Shown here: piece by piece, positions 1-8,864 of the stretch
Position numbering within the stretch: position 1 is the stretch's first letter
How the letters are laid out: each line of letters starts with the position of its first letter
Source: Acinetobacter sp. SAAs474
Lineage (GTDB): Bacteria > Pseudomonadota > Gammaproteobacteria > Pseudomonadales > Moraxellaceae
Length of the DNA stretch: 64,000 nt
Assembly: GCF_032823475.1 (NCBI RefSeq)
Contig: NZ_CP127915.1
Span: forward strand, 2,914,001-2,978,000
Reading direction: 5' to 3'
Notes under the pieces: model-generated
What the model was told of the DNA's origin: nothing
Seen by the model: the letters and a program-made list of their open reading frames with translations, nothing else
Database searches by the model: none
Translations under genes and position numbers: made by a program

Positions 1-374
1 ATAAGCTCCATCGCTGGATTATTCCTTTAAGGTAAGATCTATCGACTTTGCTGTCCTGCTTTTTCATGCTTATTCCGTCTATAAAAGTGCCTTCAATTAT
101 TCTATAAACTGAATGCATGTACTCTAGAGCAAATACAATGCTGCTTCTTTCTTAAACAACTTCAAGATAATAAAGTCTTTCCTTATAGATATAGACGAAT
201 GAGATTCACTAAATGTGCACCCTTTACTAATTTTTTTTATTTTTTAAGCGATATTTAATATATTTAGTACAATAAACAGCCGAATTTGAATAATAATGCT
301 CCCAAGCAAAAGCTAAGAATAAGCATATTTCTGTAGCAAAGCAGATTGAGGAAGAGCCAGCGAAAGGAGGCTTT
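1..374. other. Island-edge DNA without a recognisable gene
   Basis: A/T-rich sequence with no open frame of useful length starting at ATG. In frame with the small ORF at 375, an open stretch begins after a TAA at about 294-296 but has no ATG. It could be the decayed 5' part of a longer gene. Nothing else was recognised. Confidence 0.4.
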
Positions 375-512
375 TTGAGTAAGTTCTTTAAACCCTATGG
401 TTTGGATAAAAAAAAGCCACAACGGAGGGGTATTGTTGTGGCTGAAAACTCTTTGCCTTATGAGAAAGAGTTGAGGTTTGTTCGATCGTTTTATAATAGC
501 GAAGTAGCATGA
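375..512 (+). CDS. Possible 45-residue protein of unknown function
   Basis: A TTG codon at 375 lies four bases behind a perfect AGGAGG (365-370), and the frame runs 45 codons to a TGA at 510-512. The product starts MSKFFKPYGLDKKK and is basic in its first third. No family was recognised. The frame is also open upstream to about 297, so this may instead be the 3' end of a decayed longer gene whose coding sequence happens to contain the AGGAGG. An inverted repeat that looks like a minus-strand terminator lies inside it, which weakens the coding case. Confidence 0.3.
   Translation: MSKFFKPYGLDKKKPQRRGIVVAENSLPYEKELRFVRSFYNSEVA
408..443 (-). terminator. Terminator-like inverted repeat
   Basis: Read on the minus strand, a 9-bp stem (AGCCACAAC with GTTGTGGCT, 11-base loop) is followed by eight T residues. 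No minus-strand gene was identified directly upstream of it, so it may be left over from a rearranged gene. Confidence 0.35.
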
Positions 513-837
513 ATCGAAAATGAAGATAAAGTATTAAAAATCTTATTTTTTATAATAATATTGTCAAAACTTATTGAAAATCATCATGCTTGTCTCAATT
601 AAAACTTAATAATATCGTGAAACATTGTTCAGATAATCATCATAGACGATGAAAAACCACATAAAAGTGTCCTTATTAAATAATAGTGTTACTTTAATGC
701 AATTAAATTATTGAAAAATATATTAAAATATAAAAGTTTTGTATCAAGTGTATGATGTTAATTTTAGAAAATATTAAATTTTAAATAGTTAACTATTTTG
801 CTATTATTGTAAATAATTATCATTTATAAATATAATT
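513..837. other. A/T-rich gap without a gene
   Basis: No open frame or structured element was recognised. It precedes a small membrane-protein ORF and may contain its promoter, but several A/T-rich hexamers fit equally well and none stands out. Confidence 0.4.
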
Positions 838-1227
838 ATGAAAACACTTAAATTCTCTTCGCTAAGTTTTTATATAAAAAATATAGTTTTATCATTTTTA
901 GGCTTAATACTTATAGCTGGTATCGTGATGTTTATTTTAGATAATGCTCCCCTAACTCCTCCCTATACATATCTTGGAATTGGTTCTGCAATTCTTGTCG
1001 TCATGTTTGGGGCGATAATAATTGGATATTGTAATGCCTCAAGTGCTGCAAAAGAGAAAGGGGCTAAACCTCTATATTTACATATCGTTCTAATAATATT
1101 GTTGCTCATAACAAACACGATTGGCGGGGATTTAAGCTTTCTAAATAATCTTTTAAGGGAATTATCCTATTTTATTTTTCTACAGATTGGTGTTTTCATT
1201 TATATGAGAAAAAGCAAAAGAATTTAA
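838..1227 (+). CDS. Small multi-pass membrane protein, function unknown
   Basis: 129 residues with about four hydrophobic segments (roughly residues 11-33, 43-65, 79-97 and 106-122) and a basic C-terminal tail (RKSKRI). There is no cleavable signal peptide and no recognised family. No strong ribosome binding site precedes the ATG. The next ORF starts 20 bases downstream and is also a membrane protein, so the two may be co-transcribed. Their place beside an integrase scar at a tRNA gene suggests acquired DNA. This is inferred from context, not from homology. Confidence 0.5.
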   Translation: MKTLKFSSLSFYIKNIVLSFLGLILIAGIVMFILDNAPLTPPYTYLGIGSAILVVMFGAIIIGYCNASSAAKEKGAKPLYLHIVLIILLLITNTIGGDLSFLNNLLRELSYFIFLQIGVFIYMRKSKRI

Positions 1228-1247
1228 CTCTGGATAGAAAAATTAAA

Positions 1248-1526
1248 ATGAACGAAACAATTCACTGGATCATTCTTGTTGTAAGTTTAGCTTTTTTATA
1301 TGGGGTTGCTTACTTTATATTTATCAATACTTCTACAGGAAAGCCGATTTTTGGCATAATCCCCGAAATTTTGGTATATATAGCTGCGACATACTTTATT
1401 ACAAGCTTTTTCATTGACGCTCTACTTAATGATATATCTAATAAAAATGTAAAATTAATGCTTGGTAAAGCACTTATACTTTTGCTTCAAGTAATTTTTG
1501 AGCTGCCCATTGTTCGCATTCTTTAG
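1248..1526 (+). CDS. Small membrane protein with an altered C-terminus
   Basis: 92 residues, mostly hydrophobic, with two to three predicted helices. No family was recognised. The last 14 or so codons (from about 1483) are the reverse complement of the integrase remnant on the other strand, so the native C-terminus has probably been replaced where two DNA segments were joined. The frame is therefore best seen as a 3'-truncated gene that runs on into foreign sequence. Confidence 0.4.
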   Translation: MNETIHWIILVVSLAFLYGVAYFIFINTSTGKPIFGIIPEILVYIAATYFITSFFIDALLNDISNKNVKLMLGKALILLLQVIFELPIVRIL

Positions 1527-1617
1527 CTGTGTCACGAGTTGCAGATGAACGCTTACCATTAATCATTATCTCAATGTAATAGGCTTCACCACGTTTTCTT
1601 GGTTTGAGGATTTTCAT
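1474..1617 (-). pseudogene. Phage/island integrase remnant, N-terminus only
   Basis: An ATG at 1617 starts MKILKPRKRGEAYYIEIM, followed by a stretch containing TAKECEQWAAQKLLEAK. This is the start of the N-terminal DNA-binding part of tyrosine recombinases that use tRNA genes as attachment sites. The similarity stops after about 46 residues, where a TAA follows. The core-binding and catalytic domains (the R..HxxR..Y residues) are absent. It lies about 155 bases beyond the 3' end of tRNA-Val and reads in the same direction, the usual place of an integrase after insertion into a tRNA. I read it as the scar of a lost or rearranged element. Confidence 0.7.
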
Positions 1618-1719
1618 GACGTAAAACTCAAAATGCTTGACGTAAATTATTCGGCAGAATCGGGGTATTTCACCATTTAAGCCGAATAGCCCGATATTAG
1701 CATATATTCTTACAGACAT

Positions 1720-1763
1720 AAAAAAAGGACCCACAAGTCGTTGAAATTGCTTGTAAACCCTTT
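1720..1763 (-). terminator. Terminator of tRNA-Val
   Basis: Downstream of the tRNA on the minus strand, AAGGGTTTACAAG and CTTGTGGGTCCTT form a 13-bp stem with several G-U pairs, followed by seven T residues. It lies just beyond the CCA end. Confidence 0.7.
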
Positions 1764-1771
1764 ATATATCT

Positions 1772-1848
1772 TGGTAGGTATATCCAGACTCGAACTGGAG
1801 ACCTCTACGATGTCAACGTAGCGCTCTAACCAACTGAGCTATACACCT
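1772..1848 (-). tRNA. tRNA-Val (GAC anticodon)
   Basis: The 77-nt cloverleaf folds fully. The acceptor stem pairs AGGTGTA with TATACCT (one G-U), the discriminator is A, and CCA is encoded. The D arm is GCTC/GAGC, the anticodon stem CTACG/CGTAG encloses TTGACAT (anticodon GAC), and the T arm contains TTCGAGT. The 3' half is a common attachment site for integrative elements, and an integrase remnant does lie beyond it. Confidence 0.95.
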
Positions 1849-1860
1849 AGAATGGATGGC

Positions 1861-1889
1861 ATATTATGCATTTTTAACAAAAAAAACAA
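1861..1889 (-). promoter_or_regulatory. Promoter of tRNA-Val
   Basis: Minus strand: -35 TTGTTT (1889-1884), 17-base spacer, -10 TAATAT (1866-1861), which puts the start point a few bases ahead of the mature 5' end at 1848. Confidence 0.6.
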
Positions 1890-1992
1890 GCTTTTTTTGA
1901 TAAGGATATGTTTACATGCATAAGTTTTAATCAGTAAAGAATTTGTGTATATTTTTTTATCACATTTATACTGATCATCATATTTACAGAAT

Positions 1993-2022
1993 AAAAAAGG
2001 CAACATCGCAAAGTATGTTGCC
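1993..2022 (-). terminator. Terminator of the cstA-DUF466 operon
   Basis: On the minus strand GGCAACAT and ATGTTGCC pair across an 8-base loop, followed by six T residues, just after the DUF466 stop codon. Confidence 0.8.
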
Positions 2023-2049
2023 TAGATCAAACCTAACTGATATATCGCA

Positions 2050-2352
2050 CTAACATGGGCATTTTTTTATGCCACCACCGGCACTCGGGTAACGTGCATC
2101 GACACAATAACGATAAAATGTTTTTGCATCCATTGCCTCTAGATCGGGATGATGTTTTTTCATATGTTCCAGATAATTTTGATAATCTGGTACACCGACC
2201 ATTAAACGAAAGCTTTGCTGTAATCTTTGCCAGAGTGTCGCGATACGAGACCAATTCTTTGGATTAAGAATTAAATCTTTTTGCGACATAACCGTCATTT
2301 TAATGATTTTATAGATGACCGTTTTACCACTTTGAGGAAATTTAAGCTTCAT
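2050..2352 (-). CDS. YbdD/YjiX-family (DUF466) small protein
   Basis: 100 residues starting MKLKFPQSGK, from the ATG at 2352 that has AGGAGAG seven bases upstream. The longer frame up to 2427 runs back into cstA and lacks such a site. The family is recognised by the WQRLQQSFRLMVGVPDY and YPSAGGGIKKCPC stretches and always ends near a CxC-like motif. In many proteobacteria the gene follows a CstA/BtsT transporter, as here (13-base gap), and is thought to assist the transporter, though its biochemistry is poorly defined. Confidence 0.85.
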   Translation of the reverse strand: MKLKFPQSGKTVIYKIIKMTVMSQKDLILNPKNWSRIATLWQRLQQSFRLMVGVPDYQNYLEHMKKHHPDLEAMDAKTFYRYCVDARYPSAGGGIKKCPC

Positions 2353-2365
2353 CGCCACTCTCCTA

Positions 2366-4468
2366 TTAATGTGTAACTTTCGGCGGATCAAGTTCAGCAG
2401 GATCAGCATATACCGCCTCTGCTTCATGAACTGTTGGTACAGGACTTGCTAATGCACGACGAATCACACCAATCGCAGCAATTAACATCACAATTGCCAC
2501 AATCATAAAGAATGCACATAATGCTGCATTAATTTGATTTGATAAAACAATTGTCTGCATTTCTTCAAATGTTTTCGCTGGTTTTAGGATTTCTCCTGCA
2601 GCAATCGCATTTGAAAAACGATCGGCTTGTGCCAAAAAGCCAATTTTTGGATTTTCATGAAAAATCTTTTGCCAACCTGCAGTCATCGATGTAATAAATA
2701 AGAAGACTGTTGGGATGATGGTAACCCAAACATATTTTTGCTTCTTCATTTTAAACAAAATGACCGTACCTAAAATTAACGCCATTGCTGCGAGGATTTG
2801 GTTACCAATACCAAATAATGGCCATAAACTGTTAATTCCACCAAGTGGATCAACGACGCCTTGATAAACAAAGAATCCCCAACCCGCTACAGCAACAGCA
2901 GTACCTAATAAATTACCAAAGATATTACCTGAACGTTTTACCGCTGGAATAACAATACCTACCGTATCTTGTACCATAAAGCGACAAGCACGTGTACCTG
3001 CATCAACAGCAGTTAAAATAAACAATGCTTCAAATAAAATCGCGAAATGATACCAAAATGCCATCATTTCACGGCTATTAAAAATATCGGTAATGATATG
3101 TGCCATACCAATCGCAAACGTTGGTGCACCACCTGTACGCGATAAGATCGTACTTTCACCCACCTCTTTTGCCAGTAAGGTCAGTGTTTCTGGTGTGACC
3201 ACAAAGCCTAACTGACGTACTGCTTCAGATGCTGATTCTACTGTAGTACCAATCACTGCTGCTGGTGCATTAATTGCAAAATATACACCGGGTTCCAAAA
3301 TAGTGGCACAAATCAATGCCATGATCGCAACAAATGACTCCATCAGCATACCACCATAACCAATCATACGAATGTCTTTTTCGTTATTAATCAGTTTAGG
3401 TGTTGTACCTGAAGACACTAAAGCATGGAAACCAGAAATAGCACCACATGCAATAGTAATAAATAAAAATGGGAATAAGGCACCAGCAAATACAGGGCCA
3501 GAACCATCAACAAACTGTGTAATTGCAGGCATTTTCATTTCTGGCATGGCAAATAAAATACCTACAGCCAAACCAGCAATAACACCAATTTTTAAAAAGG
3601 TAGATAAATAATCACGTGGTGCCAATAATAACCATACAGGTAATACTGAAGCAACAAAACCGTAACCAATCAACCACCATGTTAATTCAGTCCCTGATAA
3701 GGTAAAAAATGGTCCCCAAAAGGCATGCTGTGCAACTTCTCCACCATAAATAATACCTGCCATCATCAGCACAAAGCCAATAATGGAAACCTCTGCAATT
3801 TTACCTGGGCGAATAAAACGCATATAAATGCCCATAAAAATTGCAATAGGAATTGTTGCCGCGATACTAAAGACGCCCCAAGGACTATTGGTTAATGCTT
3901 TTACCACCACCAAAGCCAATACTGCAAGAATAATAATCATCACACCTAAGGCGCCCAACATGACGACTATACCCGCAAAAGAACCTAGTTCCTGCTTGGC
4001 CATCTCGCCTAAAGAGCGACCATCACGGCGTGTAGAAATAAATAAAACCAAAAAGTCTTGAACTGCGCCCGCCAATACGACCCCGACCAGCAACCAAATA
4101 GTTCCCGGTAAATAACCCATTTGTGCAGCTAAAATTGGTCCAACCAATGGTCCTGCACCTGCAATTGCAGCAAAATGATGACCAAAAAGTACACTTTTAT
4201 TGGTGGGTACATAGTCCAGACCGTCTGCAAGACGATGTGCTGGTGTTAAACGTCGTGCATTTAATTCAAAAACTTTATTGGCAATAAATAAACTATAAAA
4301 ACGATAAGCAATACTATATACACAGATTGCAGCTAGAATTAGCCAAACTGCATTGACATGCTCACCACGACTGATTGCTAATATTCCGAAAGATATTGCA
4401 CCCAATATAGCCACAAAAAGCCATATGAGTTTTGAAGTGATTGATAACTTCGGTTGAACTGATTCCAT
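2366..4468 (-). CDS. cstA: CstA-family transporter (pyruvate/peptide uptake)
   Basis: 700 residues with about 16-18 hydrophobic segments, the usual length of the CstA/BtsT family. In Escherichia coli members take up pyruvate by proton symport and are linked to peptide use under carbon starvation. The conserved stretches HHFAAIAGAGPLVGPILAAQ (near residue 97) and SSGTTPKL (near residue 350) are present. The start at 4468 has GAGGAATT upstream. The DUF466 gene follows in the same operon. The exact substrate cannot be told from sequence, since CstA and BtsT are close relatives. Confidence 0.93.
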   Translation of the reverse strand: MESVQPKLSITSKLIWLFVAILGAISFGILAISRGEHVNAVWLILAAICVYSIAYRFYSLFIANKVFELNARRLTPAHRLADGLDYVPTNKSVLFGHHFAAIAGAGPLVGPILAAQMGYLPGTIWLLVGVVLAGAVQDFLVLFISTRRDGRSLGEMAKQELGSFAGIVVMLGALGVMIIILAVLALVVVKALTNSPWGVFSIAATIPIAIFMGIYMRFIRPGKIAEVSIIGFVLMMAGIIYGGEVAQHAFWGPFFTLSGTELTWWLIGYGFVASVLPVWLLLAPRDYLSTFLKIGVIAGLAVGILFAMPEMKMPAITQFVDGSGPVFAGALFPFLFITIACGAISGFHALVSSGTTPKLINNEKDIRMIGYGGMLMESFVAIMALICATILEPGVYFAINAPAAVIGTTVESASEAVRQLGFVVTPETLTLLAKEVGESTILSRTGGAPTFAIGMAHIITDIFNSREMMAFWYHFAILFEALFILTAVDAGTRACRFMVQDTVGIVIPAVKRSGNIFGNLLGTAVAVAGWGFFVYQGVVDPLGGINSLWPLFGIGNQILAAMALILGTVILFKMKKQKYVWVTIIPTVFLFITSMTAGWQKIFHENPKIGFLAQADRFSNAIAAGEILKPAKTFEEMQTIVLSNQINAALCAFFMIVAIVMLIAAIGVIRRALASPVPTVHEAEAVYADPAELDPPKVTH

Positions 4469-4615
4469 GTCAATTCCTCATCTAAATACGCTATTTAATA
4501 AATCCGCATCAATTTTTTCTATTTAGAGGCGCTGCAGTTTTGATTGTGAGACTTTACTCTCCTTATTTTATTTTCTATCTAATACTTTGGCATTAAGTTA
4601 GGAAAAAGCATCATT

Positions 4616-4642
4616 AAAAAAGGGATGATTTTCATCATCCCT
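4616..4642 (-). terminator. Terminator of efp
   Basis: On the minus strand AGGGATGAT-GAAA-ATCATCCCT forms a 9-bp stem with a tetraloop, followed by a run of T residues; it lies 27 bases past the efp stop codon. Confidence 0.85.
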
Positions 4643-4668
4643 TGCTATAATAGTCCATTTACTGACCA

Positions 4669-5238
4669 TTATGCACGTTCTAAATATTCGCCTGTACGCG
4701 TATCTACACGAACACTTTCTTCTTGTTGTACAAATAAAGGGACTCGTACGACAGCACCAGTTTCAAGTTTAGCAGGTTTACCGCCACCACCTGAAGTATC
4801 ACCACGAACACCTGGATCTGTTTCAACAATTTTAAGTACGACAAAGTTTGGTGCACTCACGTTTAAAGGGACACCATTAAACAACATAATAGTGCATTTT
4901 TCATTTGAATCATCTTTTAACCATTTTGCGGCATCGCCCATCGCGACTTTATCTGCAGCAATTTGTTCAAACGATACAGGATCCATGAAGTTCCACATTT
5001 CACCATCATTGTATAAGTATTCCATTTCAACTTCTACAATGTCTGCGGCTTCTAGTGAATCACCCGATTTAAATGTTTTTTCTAACACTTTACCCGAACG
5101 AAGATTACGTAGTTTTACACGGTTAAATGCTTGACCTTTACCTGGCTTAACATATTCGTTTTCCATGATTGAACATGGGTTTCCATCAAGCATAACCTTA
5201 AGGCCTGACTTGAAATCATTCGTAGAATAATAGGCCAT
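4669..5238 (-). CDS. efp: Translation elongation factor P
   Basis: 189 residues, the standard three-domain EF-P, which enters the ribosome E site and relieves stalling at consecutive prolines. The modified lysine is K34 in the loop VKPGKGQAF, so this is the type activated by beta-lysylation through EpmA and EpmB. The gene for EpmB starts divergently 280 bases away. EpmA is not in the window and must lie elsewhere if the pathway is complete. The C-terminal OB domain contains the typical [11 protein letters not shown] segment. Confidence 0.97.
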   Translation of the reverse strand: MAYYSTNDFKSGLKVMLDGNPCSIMENEYVKPGKGQAFNRVKLRNLRSGKVLEKTFKSGDSLEAADIVEVEMEYLYNDGEMWNFMDPVSFEQIAADKVAMGDAAKWLKDDSNEKCTIMLFNGVPLNVSAPNFVVLKIVETDPGVRGDTSGGGGKPAKLETGAVVRVPLFVQQEESVRVDTRTGEYLERA

Positions 5239-5518
5239 GACTGGCGCACTCCAAACTAATTAACTTAAATATTAATATCGCGCAACTTACTGACAAAAGC
5301 GCTTAACAACTTTATCGGTATTGATACGACATTTTTTTCATGCTGCGTATTGTAAATGAGCAAGCCATAACGAAGCAATGAAAATCCTCTGCCGAAGGCT
5401 TGCATATCTTGATAAAATACTCGCTTCAGCCTAATTCTCAGCTTTACGCAGAATTTTCAAGGATTTCATCCATACATTTTAGAAAAAATATCCATTATGT
5501 TGCGATAATTTATTTACA

Positions 5519-6562
5519 ATGACAGTAAGTATTTTATTCATTCGTGTTATGACCCACTATTTGTATCAAGAAAAAAATTGGCAATCTCAGCTCAGTGAAC
5601 TTATTACTGATCCTTTAGATTTACTTCAAACACTGCAATTATCTGCTGATCAACTTTTATCTGGTGCAATTCTTGCGTCAATGCAATTTAAACTGCGTGT
5701 ACCTCGTGCATTTGTCAATAAAATGCAGATTGGCAACCCACTCGATCCATTGTTATTGCAAATTTTACCACATCATTTAGAACTGAAGGATCATCCAGAT
5801 TTTGTAACAGATCCTTTAGGGGAAGAGCAAGCAAATCAACAACCCGGTGTGTTACACAAATATCAATCACGCTTCTTACTTACCTTAACAGGTGCTTGTG
5901 CAGTACATTGCCGTTATTGCTTCCGTCGACATTTTCCATATCAAGAAAATTTACCTAAAAACGATGATTGGCCACATATTCAACAATATATTCAAAGTCA
6001 GCCGCAGATTAATGAGGTGATTTTAAGTGGTGGTGATCCACTAACATTATCGAATCGCAAATTAAAAATTTGGTTAGATCGCTTAGCAAGCGTGCCACAA
6101 TTAAAATACTTACGTATTCATTCTAGAGTACCAATTGTCATCCCCAATCGGATTGATGATGAATTTATTCAGCTCTTGAAAAGCACTAGGCTGCGTATTA
6201 TTGTCGTGGTACACTGCAATCATGCCAATGAGCTGGATGACTTTACCTGCAGAAAACTCAATGCATTGGTACAGGAAAATATTAGCGTACTCAATCAAGC
6301 TGTGTTATTACATGGTGTTAATGATAGTGCCAACGTTTTAGCTGAACTTAGCTATAAACTTTTTGATACAGGCATTTTGCCCTATTACTTACATGTATTA
6401 GACAAGGTCAAAGGCGCACATCATTTTGATCTTCCCGACCATGACGTCAAACAAATTTATTCCGATTTATTGGCCAGCTTACCCGGTTATTTAGTGCCTA
6501 AATTGGTTCGAGAAATTGCAGGTGAAAAAAATAAGACGCCACTTTTTGGTGCCTTATATTAG
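5519..6562 (+). CDS. epmB: EF-P beta-lysylation protein EpmB (lysine 2,3-aminomutase)
   Basis: 347 residues. This radical-SAM enzyme turns (S)-alpha-lysine into (R)-beta-lysine for attachment to EF-P. The iron-sulfur cysteines are C127, C131 and C134 in CAVHCRYC, and the SAM-binding SGGDPLTL stretch follows. A PLP-binding lysine near the C-terminus fits HVLDKVKGAHHF. The gene is divergent from efp, so substrate protein and modifying enzyme share a 280-base control region. The start may instead be the ATG at 5549 (MTHYLYQ), which matches family N-termini better. Neither start has a strong ribosome binding site. Confidence 0.95.
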   Translation: MTVSILFIRVMTHYLYQEKNWQSQLSELITDPLDLLQTLQLSADQLLSGAILASMQFKLRVPRAFVNKMQIGNPLDPLLLQILPHHLELKDHPDFVTDPLGEEQANQQPGVLHKYQSRFLLTLTGACAVHCRYCFRRHFPYQENLPKNDDWPHIQQYIQSQPQINEVILSGGDPLTLSNRKLKIWLDRLASVPQLKYLRIHSRVPIVIPNRIDDEFIQLLKSTRLRIIVVVHCNHANELDDFTCRKLNALVQENISVLNQAVLLHGVNDSANVLAELSYKLFDTGILPYYLHVLDKVKGAHHFDLPDHDVKQIYSDLLASLPGYLVPKLVREIAGEKNKTPLFGALY

Positions 6563-6608
6563 TATCCATATATGATTCATACTTAAATTAAAAAAATAAT
6601 AATAAGGC

Positions 6609-8297
6609 ATGCAAACTTTTAATCCTTTAGAACACTCAGATCCACTTATTCGTAATGATCTGAGTTTTTGTCAAAGCTCAATAGAAGGTTTATCTACTTG
6701 GGCAACTCAATTAAATCATTTAGCACTGGGACATGCTGCCAAGGCATTACTTCAAGCCTTAAATGAAATTTCCGAACTTAATTGTGAGGCAATACTGCGA
6801 TTTAATCTAGTTCAAACCCTGTATCCATACTATGAACAAGTAGTTAACCGTATTGAAAAATATGCGCTGCAACCGGCATTGCTGAGTCCTCAACGGCAAA
6901 ATCATTTAATAGAATTATTGTTTTTACTTCGTGCAAAATATATCAAAATTCATTTTCATATTGCTCAAGATTGCCATCAACAACGCCACACACGGCGTTT
7001 GGCATTTTATCAATTTAAATCAAAAAAAATGCTGCGTATTGCCACGATCTTGGCCAGTTATTATGCACTACAACAATTAAGTTACTTACTTTATCAACAA
7101 CAACGCTTCTGTACGACAGCGGTCGCTCAACAATGGTATATCGCACATCAATTAATGTATCTTGCCATGCAACAGCATGATCAGAACATCAATATTAATC
7201 GTCTCCAAAATACAGCCTATCCACTGCATACTATCGGTCAAATGTATGCGCATCTGATATTACTCAGCATACTCAATCTCCATCAACTACCAAATCTAGA
7301 TATGCATACGGTTTATCTATGCAGTATAGATTGGGCTAAACTGATTGCTATTTCGCACAAAGAAACGATCTTATCGCGCTATTCTATAGATGCAGATCAA
7401 GATCTTCCTCCAATCCATGATCAGCAACCCAATCAAAAAAGTAATATTTTTGTTGTGAGTCATCATTTATTACAACATCTTGATCAAAATAATCAGCAAC
7501 AGTATCGTACATCAGCGCATGAGAAAGTATATTTATCCCCCCGACTATATTTTCATATTCATCATTTATTAACACAAAATACTGGACGTCGCTATATACG
7601 TTTTACTGATCATGCCATGCTCAATCTTTATATTGGTTTTGATGTTGCGCATCATTACTTAGGGCACAATACAAGACATCAGCGACAGTTCAACAGATAT
7701 TTCAACCACTCGCAGGATATGACACACCGCTCCCCCTTCTCGACCACGCGGCCAAAACTTGTAGATATTCAACATCCTTTAAACGTGATCACAGCAAAAG
7801 CTTATCGCGTGAGTATCATTGATAGAAGTATAGCAGGAGGCTATCGTATTCGCTGGGCAGGCAAAAAACCCGCCCATATTGAAGTCGGTGAATTTATTTT
7901 AATGCAAGAAAATCAATTAAATCCTTGCTTCGCAGGTTTAATTCGTTGGATTAAATCACCTGCTGATCAACATACTGAAATGGGATTAGAGCTGTTAGCA
8001 CAGCATTTGGCAGCCGCTATAGTAGCAATTGTAGATCATGAAGTCAGAATATCGGAGATCAGCTATCCTGCTATTTTGATCCAAAATACAATCATAACCC
8101 CCACCTATACGACTTTAATTGTTCCCAATCACAGTATTTTTAAACCACAGACTCAACTCTGGCTTCATTTAGGAACAGCACTATTACGCATCTCATTAGG
8201 GACAACTGTTTTTATTACAACAAATACCATCGGATTTCGTATTGAGCTAGAGTCTGCTCAAGATAAAATGATATTAGATCAGTATTTAGTTCCATGA
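6609..8297 (+). CDS. Uncharacterised protein with PilZ-like C-terminal domain
   Basis: 562 residues, no signal peptide and no clear membrane segment. Residues 1-380 are helical, rich in His and Gln, and match no family I know. Residues about 398-465 read like a PilZ domain, with IIDRSIAGGYRIRW (the DxSxxGG turn at 405-411) and later GLIRWIKS...MGLEL. PilZ domains bind cyclic di-GMP through an RxxxR motif plus DxSxxG. The RxxxR part is not obvious here, so binding is uncertain. The gene starts 46 bases after epmB and is probably co-transcribed. A link to EF-P modification is possible but rests on position only. Confidence 0.6.
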   Translation: MQTFNPLEHSDPLIRNDLSFCQSSIEGLSTWATQLNHLALGHAAKALLQALNEISELNCEAILRFNLVQTLYPYYEQVVNRIEKYALQPALLSPQRQNHLIELLFLLRAKYIKIHFHIAQDCHQQRHTRRLAFYQFKSKKMLRIATILASYYALQQLSYLLYQQQRFCTTAVAQQWYIAHQLMYLAMQQHDQNININRLQNTAYPLHTIGQMYAHLILLSILNLHQLPNLDMHTVYLCSIDWAKLIAISHKETILSRYSIDADQDLPPIHDQQPNQKSNIFVVSHHLLQHLDQNNQQQYRTSAHEKVYLSPRLYFHIHHLLTQNTGRRYIRFTDHAMLNLYIGFDVAHHYLGHNTRHQRQFNRYFNHSQDMTHRSPFSTTRPKLVDIQHPLNVITAKAYRVSIIDRSIAGGYRIRWAGKKPAHIEVGEFILMQENQLNPCFAGLIRWIKSPADQHTEMGLELLAQHLAAAIVAIVDHEVRISEISYPAILIQNTIITPTYTTLIVPNHSIFKPQTQLWLHLGTALLRISLGTTVFITTNTIGFRIELESAQDKMILDQYLVP

Positions 8298-8318
8298 TTA
8301 TATTCAAAATTTATCGCA

Positions 8319-8350
8319 TAAAAAAAACGGGCAATTGGCCCGTTTTTTTT
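8319..8350. terminator. Bidirectional terminator
   Basis: Stem CGGGC/GCCCG (extended by flanking A-T pairs) around AATTG, with an A run before and a T run of eight after. It serves both the epmB operon and rpmE, which converge here. Confidence 0.85.
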
Positions 8351-8360
8351 AATTTGACAA

Positions 8361-8585
8361 TTAACGTTTGATTGAACGTGACATGCCAGAAAAACGTTGT
8401 TTGAACTTGTCGATACGGCCACCTGTATCTACATTCTTTTGTTTACCAGTATAGAATGGGTGACAAGCTGAACATACGTCAAGATAAAGAGTTTCTTTAC
8501 CTAGCGCTGAACGAGTTTCAATCACGTTACCACATGAACAAGTCGCAACTAATTTTTCATATTTTGGGTGAATATCGGCGCGCAT
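8361..8585 (-). CDS. rpmE: 50S ribosomal protein L31, zinc-binding type
   Basis: 74 residues. The four zinc cysteines are present (C16, C18, C38, C41: CSC...CSAC), so this is the primary zinc-containing form rather than the zinc-free paralogue induced in zinc limitation. The C-terminus is basic ([10 protein letters not shown]). The gene is single, with its own leader upstream and a terminator shared with the facing operon. Confidence 0.96.
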   Translation of the reverse strand: MRADIHPKYEKLVATCSCGNVIETRSALGKETLYLDVCSACHPFYTGKQKNVDTGGRIDKFKQRFSGMSRSIKR

Positions 8586-8790
8586 CGTCGATTACTCCAT
8601 AAAATTAAAGAAGGTTTTGCTGTATCGCAATTGATCACTCTCATTAAATGAGGAAAAGGCCTAAATCAACATCACACGATGAATAATTCAGCAGATCAAC
8701 ACCATAACAGACCATTCTTTTGGCCCACCGAGACGGATACCGTCAGAGCTAAGCACAACAAGTGCCATTATTATACGCGAATCTTAAACA
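8586..8790 (-). promoter_or_regulatory. Promoter and leader of rpmE
   Basis: On the minus strand a TATAAT lies at 8775-8770, with no good -35 match at 17 bases. If used, it gives an untranslated leader of about 180 bases ahead of the rpmE ATG. L31 leaders that bind the protein and control its synthesis are known in gammaproteobacteria. Whether this one folds that way was not tested. Confidence 0.35.
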
Positions 8791-8864
8791 AGATGCGAAT
8801 ATTCTTTAGCGGATCATCAAAATCCAGATTGCCCTCAGTGCAGGTCATTCAACCAACACATCCG

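Noticed and set aside
2055..2267. Plus-strand frame of 70 codons opposite the DUF466 gene
   Set aside because: Fully antisense to a clear family member, with no ribosome binding site and no recognisable motif.
4625..5134. Plus-strand frame of 169 codons opposite efp
   Set aside because: Long but entirely antisense to efp. Its composition (Ser, Thr, Pro) is what the complement of efp codons gives.
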